A stretch of DNA of 64,000 nucleotides from Bosea sp. F3-2 (GTDB taxonomy: Bacteria; Pseudomonadota; Alphaproteobacteria; Rhizobiales; Beijerinckiaceae), in contig NZ_CP042332.1 of assembly GCF_008253865.1 (NCBI RefSeq), forward strand, positions 395,028 to 459,027, in the 5' to 3' direction. A program made the translations under genes and the position numbers. The notes beneath the pieces are model-generated. The model made no database searches. It had not been told where the DNA came from and saw only the letters and a list, made by a program, of their open reading frames with translations. Shown here piece by piece: positions 53,604 through 61,785 of the stretch; the stretch's first letter is position 1; every line of letters begins with the position of its first letter.

Positions 53604-54440
53604 TCAATGTGACATCAGGCACGGGATGGGCGAGTCCGCAAGTAGATCGCCTGTGACTCCTCCGAAAATCCATTCCCGCAAACGGTTGTGGCCGTAGGCG
53701 CCCGATACGATCAAATCGCTCCCATCTTCCAAGGCAGCGTCGACGATGGTGTCGGCGTAGGATCCTGACAGCGACGTCCGGATCATTGGCCGACTAGTGA
53801 TGCCGTGGCGCGCGAGATGCGCACAGACGTCTTCCCCGCTTTGGTCTCTCGCATCGTCTCCCACGGAAAGAACGGTCACGCTCTCGGCGCGCTGGAGAAA
53901 CGGCAGCGCATCCAACACGGCTCGCCGGGCTTCGCGCGTATCCTTCCAGGCGACAATGACGCGACGGGCCAGGATGCTCCGGCCGTTTTGCGGGACGATG
54001 AGAACAGGTCGGCCCAATTCCATCACGGCATCGCCGGCGTCGATTGTGATCATTCGGTGGGAAGCGCCCGAAGATGACCTTGCGACGATGATAAGATCTG
54101 CGGCGCGGGCCTGGTTGGCGATGAATTCAGTCGGCCGTTGAATATTGCTACGCCACTCAATGTCGGGCAGATGACCAACGCCACGCCTGAAATTTGTCTC
54201 TGCCTGTGCCAAATCTTCCATGGCTGCATTCCTCGCGTTCTCGACGAGGATTGGGCGTGCGGTTGCCAGACCGTCCTCGAGATAGGGAAGCGTTGCCTCC
54301 TCGGCGGCTATGCCGATCAGGAGGCTGCCGAACCGAGAAGCAAGCGAGGCAGCCAAGGCGACATGATTTTCGGCGTGGCTCGACAGGCCGACACAAACCA
54401 TGATGCTGGCGTAGTTGCGAGTGGTCGAGCTGGGGTTCAT
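53604..54440 (-). CDS. Universal stress protein, tandem domain
   Basis: The 278-residue protein has two Usp domains. Domain 1 begins YASIMVCVGLSSHAENHVALAASLASRF. Domain 2 begins ARRVIVAWKDTREARRAVLDALPFL and carries GAYGHNRLREWIFGGVTGDLL. It starts 20 bases after the stop of a small unknown gene on the same strand and may be in one transcript with it and hsp20 further upstream. It has no FNR/FixK box directly in front. Confidence 0.92.
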   Translation of the reverse strand: MNPSSTTRNYASIMVCVGLSSHAENHVALAASLASRFGSLLIGIAAEEATLPYLEDGLATARPILVENARNAAMEDLAQAETNFRRGVGHLPDIEWRSNIQRPTEFIANQARAADLIIVARSSSGASHRMITIDAGDAVMELGRPVLIVPQNGRSILARRVIVAWKDTREARRAVLDALPFLQRAESVTVLSVGDDARDQSGEDVCAHLARHGITSRPMIRTSLSGSYADTIVDAALEDGSDLIVSGAYGHNRLREWIFGGVTGDLLADSPIPCLMSH

Positions 54441-54460
54441 CGGGAGGTACCTTGTCCGTT

Positions 54461-54907
54461 TCAGGCTGACCTACGGTGATATGATGCGCAGGTAGCGTGG
54501 AGGAGGCGTTGCGCAATTCCTGACCGAGGCGATTTCAACTTGAGTGCGGCAGCACGAAATGGCAGCAACTCTCCGTCGGCTGCTCTCAGCGAAACGTAAT
54601 CGCCTGGTCCGAAGCGATGCCCATCGAGCCGATAGCCAAGCTCGTCATGCTGCTTGCTGGTATCGTCGTAGTCGATGCACCATGTCGCGCCGCCAGGCCC
54701 GCCGGCTCGATGGATCAGCCAGCCGTAGCGGTCGGCTTCACTAGTCCAGAAGCGTCGAACGCGGCACCTTCCACGGCTTCGTCGCCATGCTTTCGCATCG
54801 AGATAAAGCCGCGAGTCCAGCGGCGCATGGATCTCATAGCCGCAACCCGAATACCCCTCGAGGTAAGTGGCCGTGCGCGCAAGATGGAGCGTCACAACGT
54901 ACATCAT
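54461..54907 (-). CDS. Unnamed conserved protein, family member A
   Basis: The protein has 148 residues from ATG 54907 (a second ATG follows at once). It is related to the protein at 58459-58845: both have an N-terminal LARxxx strand, GYE/D-x-PLD, then CRVRRF, a Gly-rich GG-x-W-x-DY segment and DELGYRL followed by a RFxxGDYVSL closing strand. The conserved part is residues 3-115 or so. The pattern looks like an all-beta domain. I know no named family. It sits between hsp20 and a Usp gene on the same strand. Confidence 0.72.
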   Translation of the reverse strand: MMYVVTLHLARTATYLEGYSGCGYEIHAPLDSRLYLDAKAWRRSRGRCRVRRFWTSEADRYGWLIHRAGGPGGATWCIDYDDTSKQHDELGYRLDGHRFGPGDYVSLRAADGELLPFRAAALKLKSPRSGIAQRLLHATCASYHRRSA

Positions 54908-55027
54908 GGAGTTTCTCACTATCGATTGTTGAAGCGCTCGCGCCGAGTTCCCGCGCGATAGGGGCCAGCACCACGAGAGACCCATCCACAGAATTCCCGT
55001 CGCGCCGGCCCGATGCTTCCAGCACAG

Positions 55028-55561
55028 TCAAGCCGCCTTGACTGGGATGACCTCTTCCTTCGGCTGAGCCTTTACTCTCCTGGGGACGGCGATACTCAGA
55101 ACGCCATTGGCGTACCGAGCTTCGATCTTGTCCGCGACGATATCATCCGGCAGCCGGAACGAGCGAAAGAACGAGCCGTAGCGCCGCTCGGAGACATAGG
55201 CATCCTCGTCCTTGCGCTCCTTTTCGCTCTTCTTTTCGCCACTGATCGTTAGGAGCCCGTCCGATAGTTTGACCTGCACGTCAGCCGGCGCGATGCCCGG
55301 AAGCTCCGCCGTGATGTTGTAGAGTTCGTCCGTCTTGGAAACGTCGACGGCAGGAACGCTTCCCCAGCGTTCGAAGCGGGGCAGAGACAAATCGAAGGAC
55401 AGCGGAGCTGCGAAGGGCCGCCGGCCAGAGCGGAAGCCGAAATTGTCGAACAATCGATCCATCTCGCTCCAGAAGCGATCGAAGCCGGCCAATTCGGATT
55501 GAGGGGAGCCAGGCTCGTACGTTTCACCTTTGATCGGGAGCTTAGTTGCTGGTTCTGCCAT
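55028..55561 (-). CDS. Small heat-shock protein Hsp20
   Basis: The protein has 177 residues from ATG 55561, with AGGAGG 5 bases ahead. The alpha-crystallin domain runs from PAVDVSKTDELYNITAELPGI to GVLSIAVPRRVKAQPKEE, with the conserved ARYANGVLSI near the A-x-x-x-n-G-v-L motif. It holds unfolding proteins in an ATP-independent way. A FNR/FixK box lies 137 bases upstream. No heat-shock sigma or ROSE-type element was recognised in its leader. Confidence 0.93.
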   Translation of the reverse strand: MAEPATKLPIKGETYEPGSPQSELAGFDRFWSEMDRLFDNFGFRSGRRPFAAPLSFDLSLPRFERWGSVPAVDVSKTDELYNITAELPGIAPADVQVKLSDGLLTISGEKKSEKERKDEDAYVSERRYGSFFRSFRLPDDIVADKIEARYANGVLSIAVPRRVKAQPKEEVIPVKAA

Positions 55562-55698
55562 GATCGCCTCCTGTGAGAGATGGCGGGCGGCGTTACTTCG
55601 TGCATCGTCGCGGTCGCGCCGCTCGATCGAAACCCGGCGCACGACGCTCGGGGACCGGGGCCGATGCGCGATCCAAACACGCATCGATGTCTGCCACC

Positions 55699-55712
55699 TT
55701 GAGAGAAATCAA
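55699..55712 (-). promoter_or_regulatory. FNR/FixK box upstream of hsp20 (one mismatch)
   Basis: Plus-strand TTGAG-AGAA-ATCAA, 137 bases before the hsp20 ATG, the same one-mismatch form as at 40280. Confidence 0.6.
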
Positions 55713-56099
55713 AAATGCAGCCCGGCAGAGCTTGAGGTGCAGGCCCGTGGTTCTGCGTAGCGTTGCGCTGTTTGTCGGTCGGTAGTGAGTTCCGCCAGAA
55801 TGATCGCGATCTTGGTCTTCTGCCGAAAAATGCGCGGCCTCTAGTTTCGAGCCGCTTGCCGGGGCCGAGCCCGCTTTGATCGTGAGGCACACTGCGGAAT
55901 GACGTTGCGCTCCCGGAACACCCGGCCGCTATCGAACCATTTCTCGATCCCGGGTCTCGAAAGATTGTGCCGGCTTGCATGTCAGATCAGGCGCGGCTGC
56001 GAAGAGCGGCATCTCGAGGAACGGGATCTGCACGCGGACGTTGGCGGTGGCCATCCCCTGTTTCATTCAATAAAATGGGACAACAGCGAGGGTCTGATC

Positions 56100-56429
56100 A
56101 TGGGACGCCTGCGGAGCTTTGCGGTTGGTGCTGTCCTGTCCGTTGTGCCGGCAACCTTGAGCGCGCAGACGACAGGTGACCCGCAGCAGGGTTTGGCGTT
56201 CGCGCGGGAGGCTTGCGCTGCGTGTCACGCGGTGGAGCGCCGGCAGCATTCTTCCCCCAATCCGCAAGCGCCGCCTTTCGACGCCATCGCAAACACGCGC
56301 GGCATGACGGGGATGGCGTTGTCTGCGTTCCTCCAGACATCCCACCCTACAATGCCAAACCTGATCTTGGAGGCAGACGAAATCGCGAATGTCGCCGCCT
56401 ACATCCTTAGCTTGAAAGGTGGACAGTGA
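56100..56429 (+). CDS. Small exported c-type cytochrome
   Basis: The protein has 109 residues from ATG 56100 (GAGGGTCTGATC before it). The signal peptide is LRSFAVGAVLSVVPATLSAQ. The heme motif is CAACHAV and the Met ligand is probably in HPTMPNLILEADEIANVAAYILSL. This is the short class I cytochrome form with a C-terminal helix. Its TGA overlaps the GTG start of a second cytochrome gene, so both are made together. Confidence 0.88.
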   Translation: MGRLRSFAVGAVLSVVPATLSAQTTGDPQQGLAFAREACAACHAVERRQHSSPNPQAPPFDAIANTRGMTGMALSAFLQTSHPTMPNLILEADEIANVAAYILSLKGGQ

Positions 56430-56839
56430 CGGTCAATCCAACGCCATGGGTCAACCGACGAGCTGAGACGAACTTGCCGTACGGCCCTCTCAATATCCGG
56501 AGGACGGCTATACAGACGGAATTTCGACGCCGCGAGTGTTTGGGCGTCGCTGTGGCTCTTCTCATGACACCTGCAAGCGAGGCGGCGGCGGCCAATAGTG
56601 CCAGAGGACAGCGAACTGCCGAGCGCTGGTGCTCCGAATGCCATGTTGTCGCGCCCGGGCAAATACGAGCCTCCGACGCCGTCCCGACGTTTGCTCAGAT
56701 TGGTGGGGCCGGGCGCTTTAATGAGAAGACGCTCGCAGCCTTCCTAGCGAACCCGCATCATTCACGCATGCCGAACCTATCGCTCACGCGTTCCGAGATT
56801 GCAGATCTCGTCGCTTACCTCAAGCGCCAGGCGCGCTAG
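56426..56839 (+). CDS. Second small c-type cytochrome
   Basis: The protein has 137 residues from GTG 56426, overlapping the previous stop. A long N-terminus (RRAETNLPYGPLNIRR) precedes a hydrophobic segment CLGVAVALLMTPASEAAAA, which is signal-like. The heme motif is CSECHVV and the Met ligand lies in HSRMPNLSLTRSEIADLVAYL. It is clearly a relative of the preceding cytochrome (same MPNL ending), so the pair arose by duplication. Electron partner unknown. Confidence 0.82.
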   Translation: MTVNPTPWVNRRAETNLPYGPLNIRRTAIQTEFRRRECLGVAVALLMTPASEAAAANSARGQRTAERWCSECHVVAPGQIRASDAVPTFAQIGGAGRFNEKTLAAFLANPHHSRMPNLSLTRSEIADLVAYLKRQAR

Positions 56840-56994
56840 GGGACGGTCAGCCTCAGCTATGCTCCGCCGACACGGTCCATTGGCGGTTACGGCCCCGGCG
56901 TCTGCCCCCGCTATGGGGTCCGGTTCAGCGCGTTGTCTAACTCGGAGCGAGGAGGTGACCTACTTGCGTGCCCGGGATCATCCGGGTTGGAGTG

Positions 56995-57708
56995 TCAGCG
57001 GTTGTCCTCGTTGACGTCGTCATCGTCCCCGGATCCGCCGGGCATCATGGCGCGGCCGGGACCCATCATCCCCCGGCCCATCATCCCTTGCCCCATCATG
57101 TCGCGGCCGCCCATCCGGACGAGCACTTGCAGCCGCCGCTTCTGAGCCTCGTCGAGCGTCGCATAGAGCGGCGACGCGGCGTCCGCGAGTTTGCGCATGG
57201 CGTCCGCTCCCTGGCTCATGCGGTCGGCCATAGCGCGGAGCAGACCCACCGGATCGCTCGCCGCCATCCCGCGGGTCTGGCGCATGGCCTGCATATGGCC
57301 GAGATGTAGGGTGGCCAAGTTGCGGATCGCAGTTTCGACGGGGGGCCACAGCTTCTCCTGGTCGGCGGACAGCTTCAGCCCTGCATGGATTGCCGCGATA
57401 TGGGCATCGATGAAGGCGCTCATGTCCTCGGCTGAGAATCGGCCCATCATCCCTCTGCTCATCATGCTGCCGGGCATGCCTTGGCCCTGCATCATGCCCT
57501 GGCCCATCATCTGGCCCTGCATCATCTGCCCCATGGGCATTGGCATCCCGGATTGGCCGGGCGTCGCCTGAGGCTGTGCCGGGGCCGTGGATTGGGCCTG
57601 CGCTGCGGTGGCACCACCCGGATGGTGTTGGTCATGGGAGGTTGGTGCCTGGGCCAGCGCGGGTCCGGCGAACGCAATCAGAACGGTAGCGAGAACAAGC
57701 GTCTTCAT
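56995..57708 (-). CDS. Met-rich Spy/CpxP-like (LTXXQ) periplasmic protein
   Basis: The 237-residue protein has a signal peptide MKTLVLATVLIAFAGPALAQA. Residues about 50-90 and 210-225 are runs of Met, Gly and Gln (MMQGQMMGQGMMQGQ). Between them LTxxQ-like helices are seen (AGLKLSADQEKLWPPVETAI, LYATLDEAQKRRL). The family binds unfolded proteins or metals in the periplasm. The Met/His-rich ends suggest copper or silver binding, which is inference. It converges with the two cytochrome genes. Confidence 0.82.
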   Translation of the reverse strand: MKTLVLATVLIAFAGPALAQAPTSHDQHHPGGATAAQAQSTAPAQPQATPGQSGMPMPMGQMMQGQMMGQGMMQGQGMPGSMMSRGMMGRFSAEDMSAFIDAHIAAIHAGLKLSADQEKLWPPVETAIRNLATLHLGHMQAMRQTRGMAASDPVGLLRAMADRMSQGADAMRKLADAASPLYATLDEAQKRRLQVLVRMGGRDMMGQGMMGRGMMGPGRAMMPGGSGDDDDVNEDNR

Positions 57709-58207
57709 GGCAGGCTCTCCTTTGCAAGTCAGTCGACCAATGAAAAAAATGATCTCAGCGCATCTCTCGTTTCATGGGCGAGGGGAGTGCTAATTGTTCG
57801 GCATCGGGATAGCGCGGGATGTCGTGGAGACCCTCAACGCATTTGGCTCTCCCCCAAGAATCGCCGAATGTGGACGCCAGCCACCCCAAAGGAACTCAAT
57901 GACCTCAATAGCGACGACCAGACCTATGCCCGGAATCGCCCCCAGCTCGGGGCGCCCCACCGAGCAGATGATGGAGAGCCAGAATTTCCGTCGCTGGCAA
58001 ATGCGATGCCGAGCGGTACGAACGTCGTCGCCAAATGACTGATCATGCCGCTACACAATCCGACGCAGCGTGTTGAAACCCGGCAGTGCCCCAATCGACA
58101 CTGCCTGCCCCGGCATTGTCTTGATAATCGCGATTGACGATGCTCTCGTTTGGAGAGGCCGTAAACGACACCGGCAGTCGTCCTGAGAGCCCATCGCATC
58201 TATCCAA
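57709..58207. other. Intergenic stretch without recognised gene
   Basis: Several frames of 60-90 codons overlap here, but none has a recognisable motif or ribosome site. It precedes a stress-protein remnant at 58208, so it is probably decayed DNA. Confidence 0.35.
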
Positions 58208-58258
58208 TTAGTGAGTCATCAAGATTGGTAGGCGACAATCATTGAGCATGCTCTCAGA
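58208..58258 (-). pseudogene. Last 16 codons of a universal stress protein gene
   Basis: The minus strand reads SESMLNDCRLPILMTH and TAA. It is almost identical at both base and protein level to the end of the Usp gene at 39384 (ESMLNNCRLPILMTH). No upstream Usp sequence is present. It shows that a copy of that gene once lay here or that a small segment was copied. Confidence 0.75.
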
Positions 58259-58458
58259 ATCCGCAAAAATTCAGGGCTGCTTACCTTCAGGGCGTGGATA
58301 GCATCCATCTGGTCGGGAAATTCATCGCGAAGCGTATGCGGCGTGTTCGACAATGTCCTGTTCTCCTTGATGTTCCCCCATGCGCTCCAGACTGACGGGG
58401 GGAAATCGCTGGCACGCCTCACGCGAGGCCGCAAAGATGATGGTATTTGGACGATGCA

Positions 58459-58845
58459 CTAAGGCTTTTCGACCCGAACAACGCGATAGACATGGTAATC
58501 TGGCGGCTTGCCGATCGAGATGTACTCACCGGTTAGGAAGCGTTCTTCTCCAAGACGAAAGCCGAGTTCGTCGTCGCTTTCTCCTGCTTCGTAATCGAAA
58601 TACCACTGGCCGCCGGGTTTGCGTCGCAATCGACCGATTTTGGCTTCCTGGCCCTCGTCGAACCGGCGCACCCGACATGCCGCTTGATGATTTTTCCACT
58701 CCACCGGGTCGAGACGATTTTCGCCATCCAGCGGAACCAAGAGATCGTACCCTTGATCCTCTTCGCCGGAAGGATGGCCCTTTTCCCGTGCGAGCAGCAG
58801 CCGCACATGGCGGAAACTCGATGGCAGGTCTTTAGCGTAAACCAT
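58459..58845 (-). CDS. Unnamed conserved protein, family member B
   Basis: The protein has 128 residues from ATG 58845 (MVYAKDLPSSFRHVRLLLAR). It shares with the protein at 54461-54907 the order: LAR, GYDLLVPLD, W-x-x-H-x-x-ACRVRRF, GGQWYFDYEAGESDDELGFRL and RFLTGEYISI. Charged residues dominate and no membrane helix or signal is present. A FNR/FixK box lies 52 bases upstream with TATGAG (58870-58875) as -10 candidate, so it belongs to the low-oxygen set. Function unknown. Confidence 0.75.
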   Translation of the reverse strand: MVYAKDLPSSFRHVRLLLAREKGHPSGEEDQGYDLLVPLDGENRLDPVEWKNHQAACRVRRFDEGQEAKIGRLRRKPGGQWYFDYEAGESDDELGFRLGEERFLTGEYISIGKPPDYHVYRVVRVEKP

Positions 58846-58897
58846 AATCTGGATGCCCTTTCGACATCCCTCATAACCTGGGGGGCGGCGTTTCCCT

Positions 58898-58911
58898 TTG
58901 ATTTGCGTCAA
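58898..58911 (-). promoter_or_regulatory. FNR/FixK box upstream of unknown-family member B (one mismatch)
   Basis: Plus-strand TTGAT-TTGC-GTCAA, 52 bases before the ATG; a minus-strand TATGAG follows at the class II distance. Confidence 0.68.
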
Positions 58912-59267
58912 GGGGACCCGACGCTTGTAGAAGTCCTCAGCGCTAGTAAGGCCGCTGACTTCCTCAACGCAATCGGCTGTAAGCAGGCATTGGCGCAACG
59001 CCAGCTACCAGACGCTCAGATGAGAAATGCCCGAACGAAACGAGTCCCTATTGACGCACTGCACTCAGATGGCTTTCCCGACGAGTGCGCCGACCCCGGC
59101 TGTCAGGCCCAACGCAAACGCGCCTGACGCCTGGCTGAAGATGAAACCGTCACGGCGTCAGGAGGCTGTCAGTGCGTCGCCTCAGGTTGATCATGCCGGA
59201 CGCAGCACCCTGGTGTCCTAGTCGTCCGGTCGTAAGGATGAGGCGAGGCTTGCGTTCTGTCAATATA
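58912..59267. other. Intergenic stretch between stress island and sulfide operon
   Basis: No gene recognised. Around 59070-59170 a plus-strand frame reads DECADPGCQAQRKRA, and the minus strand shows LTAGVGALVGKAI-like hydrophobic codons. Neither is convincing. This is probably the border of two gene blocks. Confidence 0.3.
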
Positions 59268-59289
59268 CATTATACGTAATCGTATAATG
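59268..59289. promoter_or_regulatory. Perfect 9-4-9 palindrome, candidate BigR operator
   Basis: CATTATACG-TAAT-CGTATAATG lies 24 bases before the chosen start of the first sulfide gene and overlaps an upstream ATG. AT-rich palindromes of this kind are bound by BigR/SqrR-type ArsR repressors, and such a repressor is encoded in the operon. The site probably covers the promoter. Confidence 0.78.
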
Positions 59290-59313
59290 AATGATACCGA
59301 GAGGATGCTCACG

Positions 59314-60609
59314 ATGACTGCGGTGAAGATCGACGACCGGCTGACGGTCACCAGCCATCCGAGCCAAGACACGCTCGCCGCGCTGGCGGCTGCCGGCTTC
59401 ACCACCATCATCAACAACCGGCCCGACGGCGAGGAGCCGGGACAGCCTGGCAGCGCCGCCGAGAAGGCAATTCTTGAGCGGGCCGGCCTTGCCTTTTACT
59501 TCATCCCCGTGACGGCGGCGACGATCACCGAAGCCGATATCCGTTCCTTCCAGGAGGCGGTGTCCGGGGCCAAAGGGCTTGTCTACGCCCATTGCCGCAG
59601 CGGCACGCGATCATTGACGCTGCATGTACTAGGCGAGGTGCTGGCAGGGCGGATGAAGCCCGGCGAGATCGAGGCCTTCGGCCGCGCGCACGGCTTCGAT
59701 CTCTCGGGCGCGGTGCAGTGGCTCGCCCGGGATGCCGCCCGGGCGCCGCAGGTGAAAAGCTTTTACGAGCCGCGCACCGGCAGCATCCAGTATGTCGTCG
59801 CTGATCCGAAGACGAGGCGCTGCGCGATCATCGATCCGGTCTATGAGTTCGATGAGAAGTCCGGGGCGACCGCCACGCGTCAGGCCGACGAGATTCTCGC
59901 CTATGTGGCGCGCGAGGGGCTCACCGTCGAGTGGATTCTCGACACCCATCCTCACGCCGATCACTTCTCGGCCGCTCACTATCTCAAGCAGAAGACAGGC
60001 GCCCCGACCGCCATCGGCGCGCGCGTCACGGATGTCCAGAAGCTCTGGCAGGCCATCTTTAACTGTCCGGAACTGGCGACCGACGGCTCGCAATGGGACC
60101 GGCTCTTCGCCGACGGCGACAGCTTCAAGGTGGGCGAGCTCATGGGGCGCGTGATGTTCTCGCCGGGCCACACCCTTGCCTCCGTGACCTATGTGATCGG
60201 CGATGCGGCGTTCGTGCACGATACGGTCTTCATGCCGGATTCCGGCACTGCGCGGGCAGATTTTCCGGGCGGCAGCGCCAGGGCACTGTGGGCGTCGATC
60301 CAGGCGATTCTGGCCTTGCCGGACGATACGCGCCTGTTCACCGGGCACGATTACGAGCCAGGCGGGCGCGCCGCCAAATGGGAGAGCACGGTTGGCGAGC
60401 AGAAGCGCGCGAACCCGCATCTCGCCGGCATGACGGAGGAGCGCTTCGTCGCGCTGCGGGAGGCGCGCGACCGCACCCTGCCGATGCCGAAGCTGATCCT
60501 GCATGCGCTGCAGGTGAACATCCGCGGCGGCCGGCTGCCGGAGCCCGAAGCCAACGGCAGGCGCTATCTCAAATTCCCGCTCGATACGCTCGTGGGGGCC
60601 GCGTGGTGA
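59314..60609 (+). CDS. blh: Blh-type sulfurtransferase/persulfide dioxygenase fusion
   Basis: The protein has 431 residues from ATG 59314, with GAGAGG 9 bases before it; an ATG at 59287 lies inside the palindrome. Residues 1-135 are the DUF442 phosphatase-like domain with Cys loop VYAHCRSGTRS. The MBL-fold dioxygenase domain follows with metal motif DTHPHADHFSAAHYL, then FSPGHTLASVTY and FTGHDY. It oxidises glutathione persulfide and transfers sulfur, detoxifying sulfide. It leads a five-gene operon with BigR, two YeeE/YedE halves and a TauE exporter. The name follows beta-lactamase hydrolase-like protein of Agrobacterium and Xylella. Confidence 0.92.
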   Translation: MTAVKIDDRLTVTSHPSQDTLAALAAAGFTTIINNRPDGEEPGQPGSAAEKAILERAGLAFYFIPVTAATITEADIRSFQEAVSGAKGLVYAHCRSGTRSLTLHVLGEVLAGRMKPGEIEAFGRAHGFDLSGAVQWLARDAARAPQVKSFYEPRTGSIQYVVADPKTRRCAIIDPVYEFDEKSGATATRQADEILAYVAREGLTVEWILDTHPHADHFSAAHYLKQKTGAPTAIGARVTDVQKLWQAIFNCPELATDGSQWDRLFADGDSFKVGELMGRVMFSPGHTLASVTYVIGDAAFVHDTVFMPDSGTARADFPGGSARALWASIQAILALPDDTRLFTGHDYEPGGRAAKWESTVGEQKRANPHLAGMTEERFVALREARDRTLPMPKLILHALQVNIRGGRLPEPEANGRRYLKFPLDTLVGAAW

Positions 60610-60941
60610 TGGACGCCAAGACGACCCACGCTATGCCTCCGGCGGAGATGGAGGCGCGTGCCGGCGAGGTCGCCGCCCTGCTCAAGACATTGTCGCATCC
60701 GGCACGTCTGAGGCTCGCCTGCGCCCTTGCCGAGGGCGAATACGCGGTCGGCGAGCTCGAGGAGCGGCTGGGCATCCGTCAGCCGACGCTGTCGCAGCAG
60801 CTCGGCGCGCTGCGAGATGCCGGGGTCGTCACCACACGCCGCGAGGCCAAGCAGATCTTCTACCGCCTGAGCGAAGAGAAGGCCGCGCGTCTGATCGAAG
60901 CCCTCTACGCCATCTTCTGCGAACCGGAGCAGCACCCATGA
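60609..60941 (+). CDS. bigR: BigR/SqrR-type ArsR repressor, persulfide sensor
   Basis: The protein has 110 residues from ATG 60609, overlapping the previous stop (TGATG). The winged helix is LLKTLSHPARLRLACALAEGEY, then LEERLGIRQPTLSQQLGALRDAGVV. The two cysteines used by BigR and SqrR to form a di- or tetrasulfide bridge are present as Cys38 (LACAL) and Cys104 (IFCEP). Oxidation by persulfide releases DNA. It should repress the operon through the palindrome at 59268. Confidence 0.93.
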   Translation: MDAKTTHAMPPAEMEARAGEVAALLKTLSHPARLRLACALAEGEYAVGELEERLGIRQPTLSQQLGALRDAGVVTTRREAKQIFYRLSEEKAARLIEALYAIFCEPEQHP

Positions 60942-61345
60942 GTGCCTATTGGCCTTCCCTGATCGGCGGCATGTTGCTCGGCCTTTCGGCCGTCGCGCTG
61001 CTGCTGCTCGATGGGCGGATCGCCGGCATCAGCGGCATCGTCGGCCGGCTGCTCGGCGGCGGCCAGATCCCGCTGAATGCGGCTTTCGTCATCGGGCTCC
61101 TCAGCGGCCCACCGCTCTACATGTCGGTCTTCGGGAGCTTCCCGGCCATGACCATCGCCACCTCCTGGCTCCTGGTCCTCGTGGCTGGGCTCGCCGTGGG
61201 CATCGGCACGCGCATGGGTTCGGGCTGCACCTCGGGCCACGGCATCCTCGGCCTTGCCCGCTTTTCGAAACGTTCGTTCGTCGCGACCGTGACCTTCCTC
61301 CTCGCAGGGGTCGCGATGGCGACGCTGATGGAGTTCCTGCGGTGA
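60938..61345 (+). CDS. YeeE/YedE-family transporter half (PmpA type)
   Basis: The 135-residue protein has about four membrane helices. The thiosulfate/sulfur-channel signature GMGSGCTSGHGILGLARFSKRS contains the conserved Cys that handles the sulfur species. It starts with ATGA overlap on the repressor gene and pairs with the next gene. Such pairs import or export sulfur compounds and always occur as two half-size proteins in alphaproteobacterial BigR operons. Confidence 0.92.
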   Translation: MSAYWPSLIGGMLLGLSAVALLLLDGRIAGISGIVGRLLGGGQIPLNAAFVIGLLSGPPLYMSVFGSFPAMTIATSWLLVLVAGLAVGIGTRMGSGCTSGHGILGLARFSKRSFVATVTFLLAGVAMATLMEFLR

Positions 61346-61785
61346 ACCGTCTCGCACCCCTGCGCATCGTCGTTGCGCTCCTCGCCGGCGCGCTCTTCGG
61401 CTTCGGCCTGTCGCTCTCCGGAATGCTCGATCCGGCGCGCGTGCTCGGCTTCCTCAATCTCGCCAGCGGGCATTGGGACCCGAGCCTGGCGTTCGTGCTC
61501 GGCGGCGCGGTGCTCGTGGCGGTGCCCGGCGTCATGCTGCAACGCCGTCTGCGGCGCCCCCTGCTCGACGACAGTTTCCACCTGCCGGAAAAGACGGAGA
61601 TCGATGGGCGGCTGGTGGCCGGCTCGGCGCTATTCGGAGCCGGATGGGGGCTCGCCGGCTTCTGCCCGGGCCCGGCGGTCTCGGCCCTGTCGATGGGGCT
61701 CGTCCCGGTCTTCCTGTTCGTCGCGGCGATGGCGGCAGGGATGATGCTGCATGACCGGGTCATCGCGGGGATGCTGCCGCGATGA
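61342..61785 (+). CDS. YeeE/YedE-family transporter half (PmpB type)
   Basis: The protein has 147 residues from GTG 61342, overlapping the previous stop (GTGA). The start is RIVVALLAGALFGFGLSLSGMLDPARVLGFLNL, and the Cys-bearing motif is FGAGWGLAGFCPGPAVSALSMG. It forms the second half of the channel with the preceding protein. It overlaps the exporter gene by ATGA. Confidence 0.92.
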   Translation: MNRLAPLRIVVALLAGALFGFGLSLSGMLDPARVLGFLNLASGHWDPSLAFVLGGAVLVAVPGVMLQRRLRRPLLDDSFHLPEKTEIDGRLVAGSALFGAGWGLAGFCPGPAVSALSMGLVPVFLFVAAMAAGMMLHDRVIAGMLPR

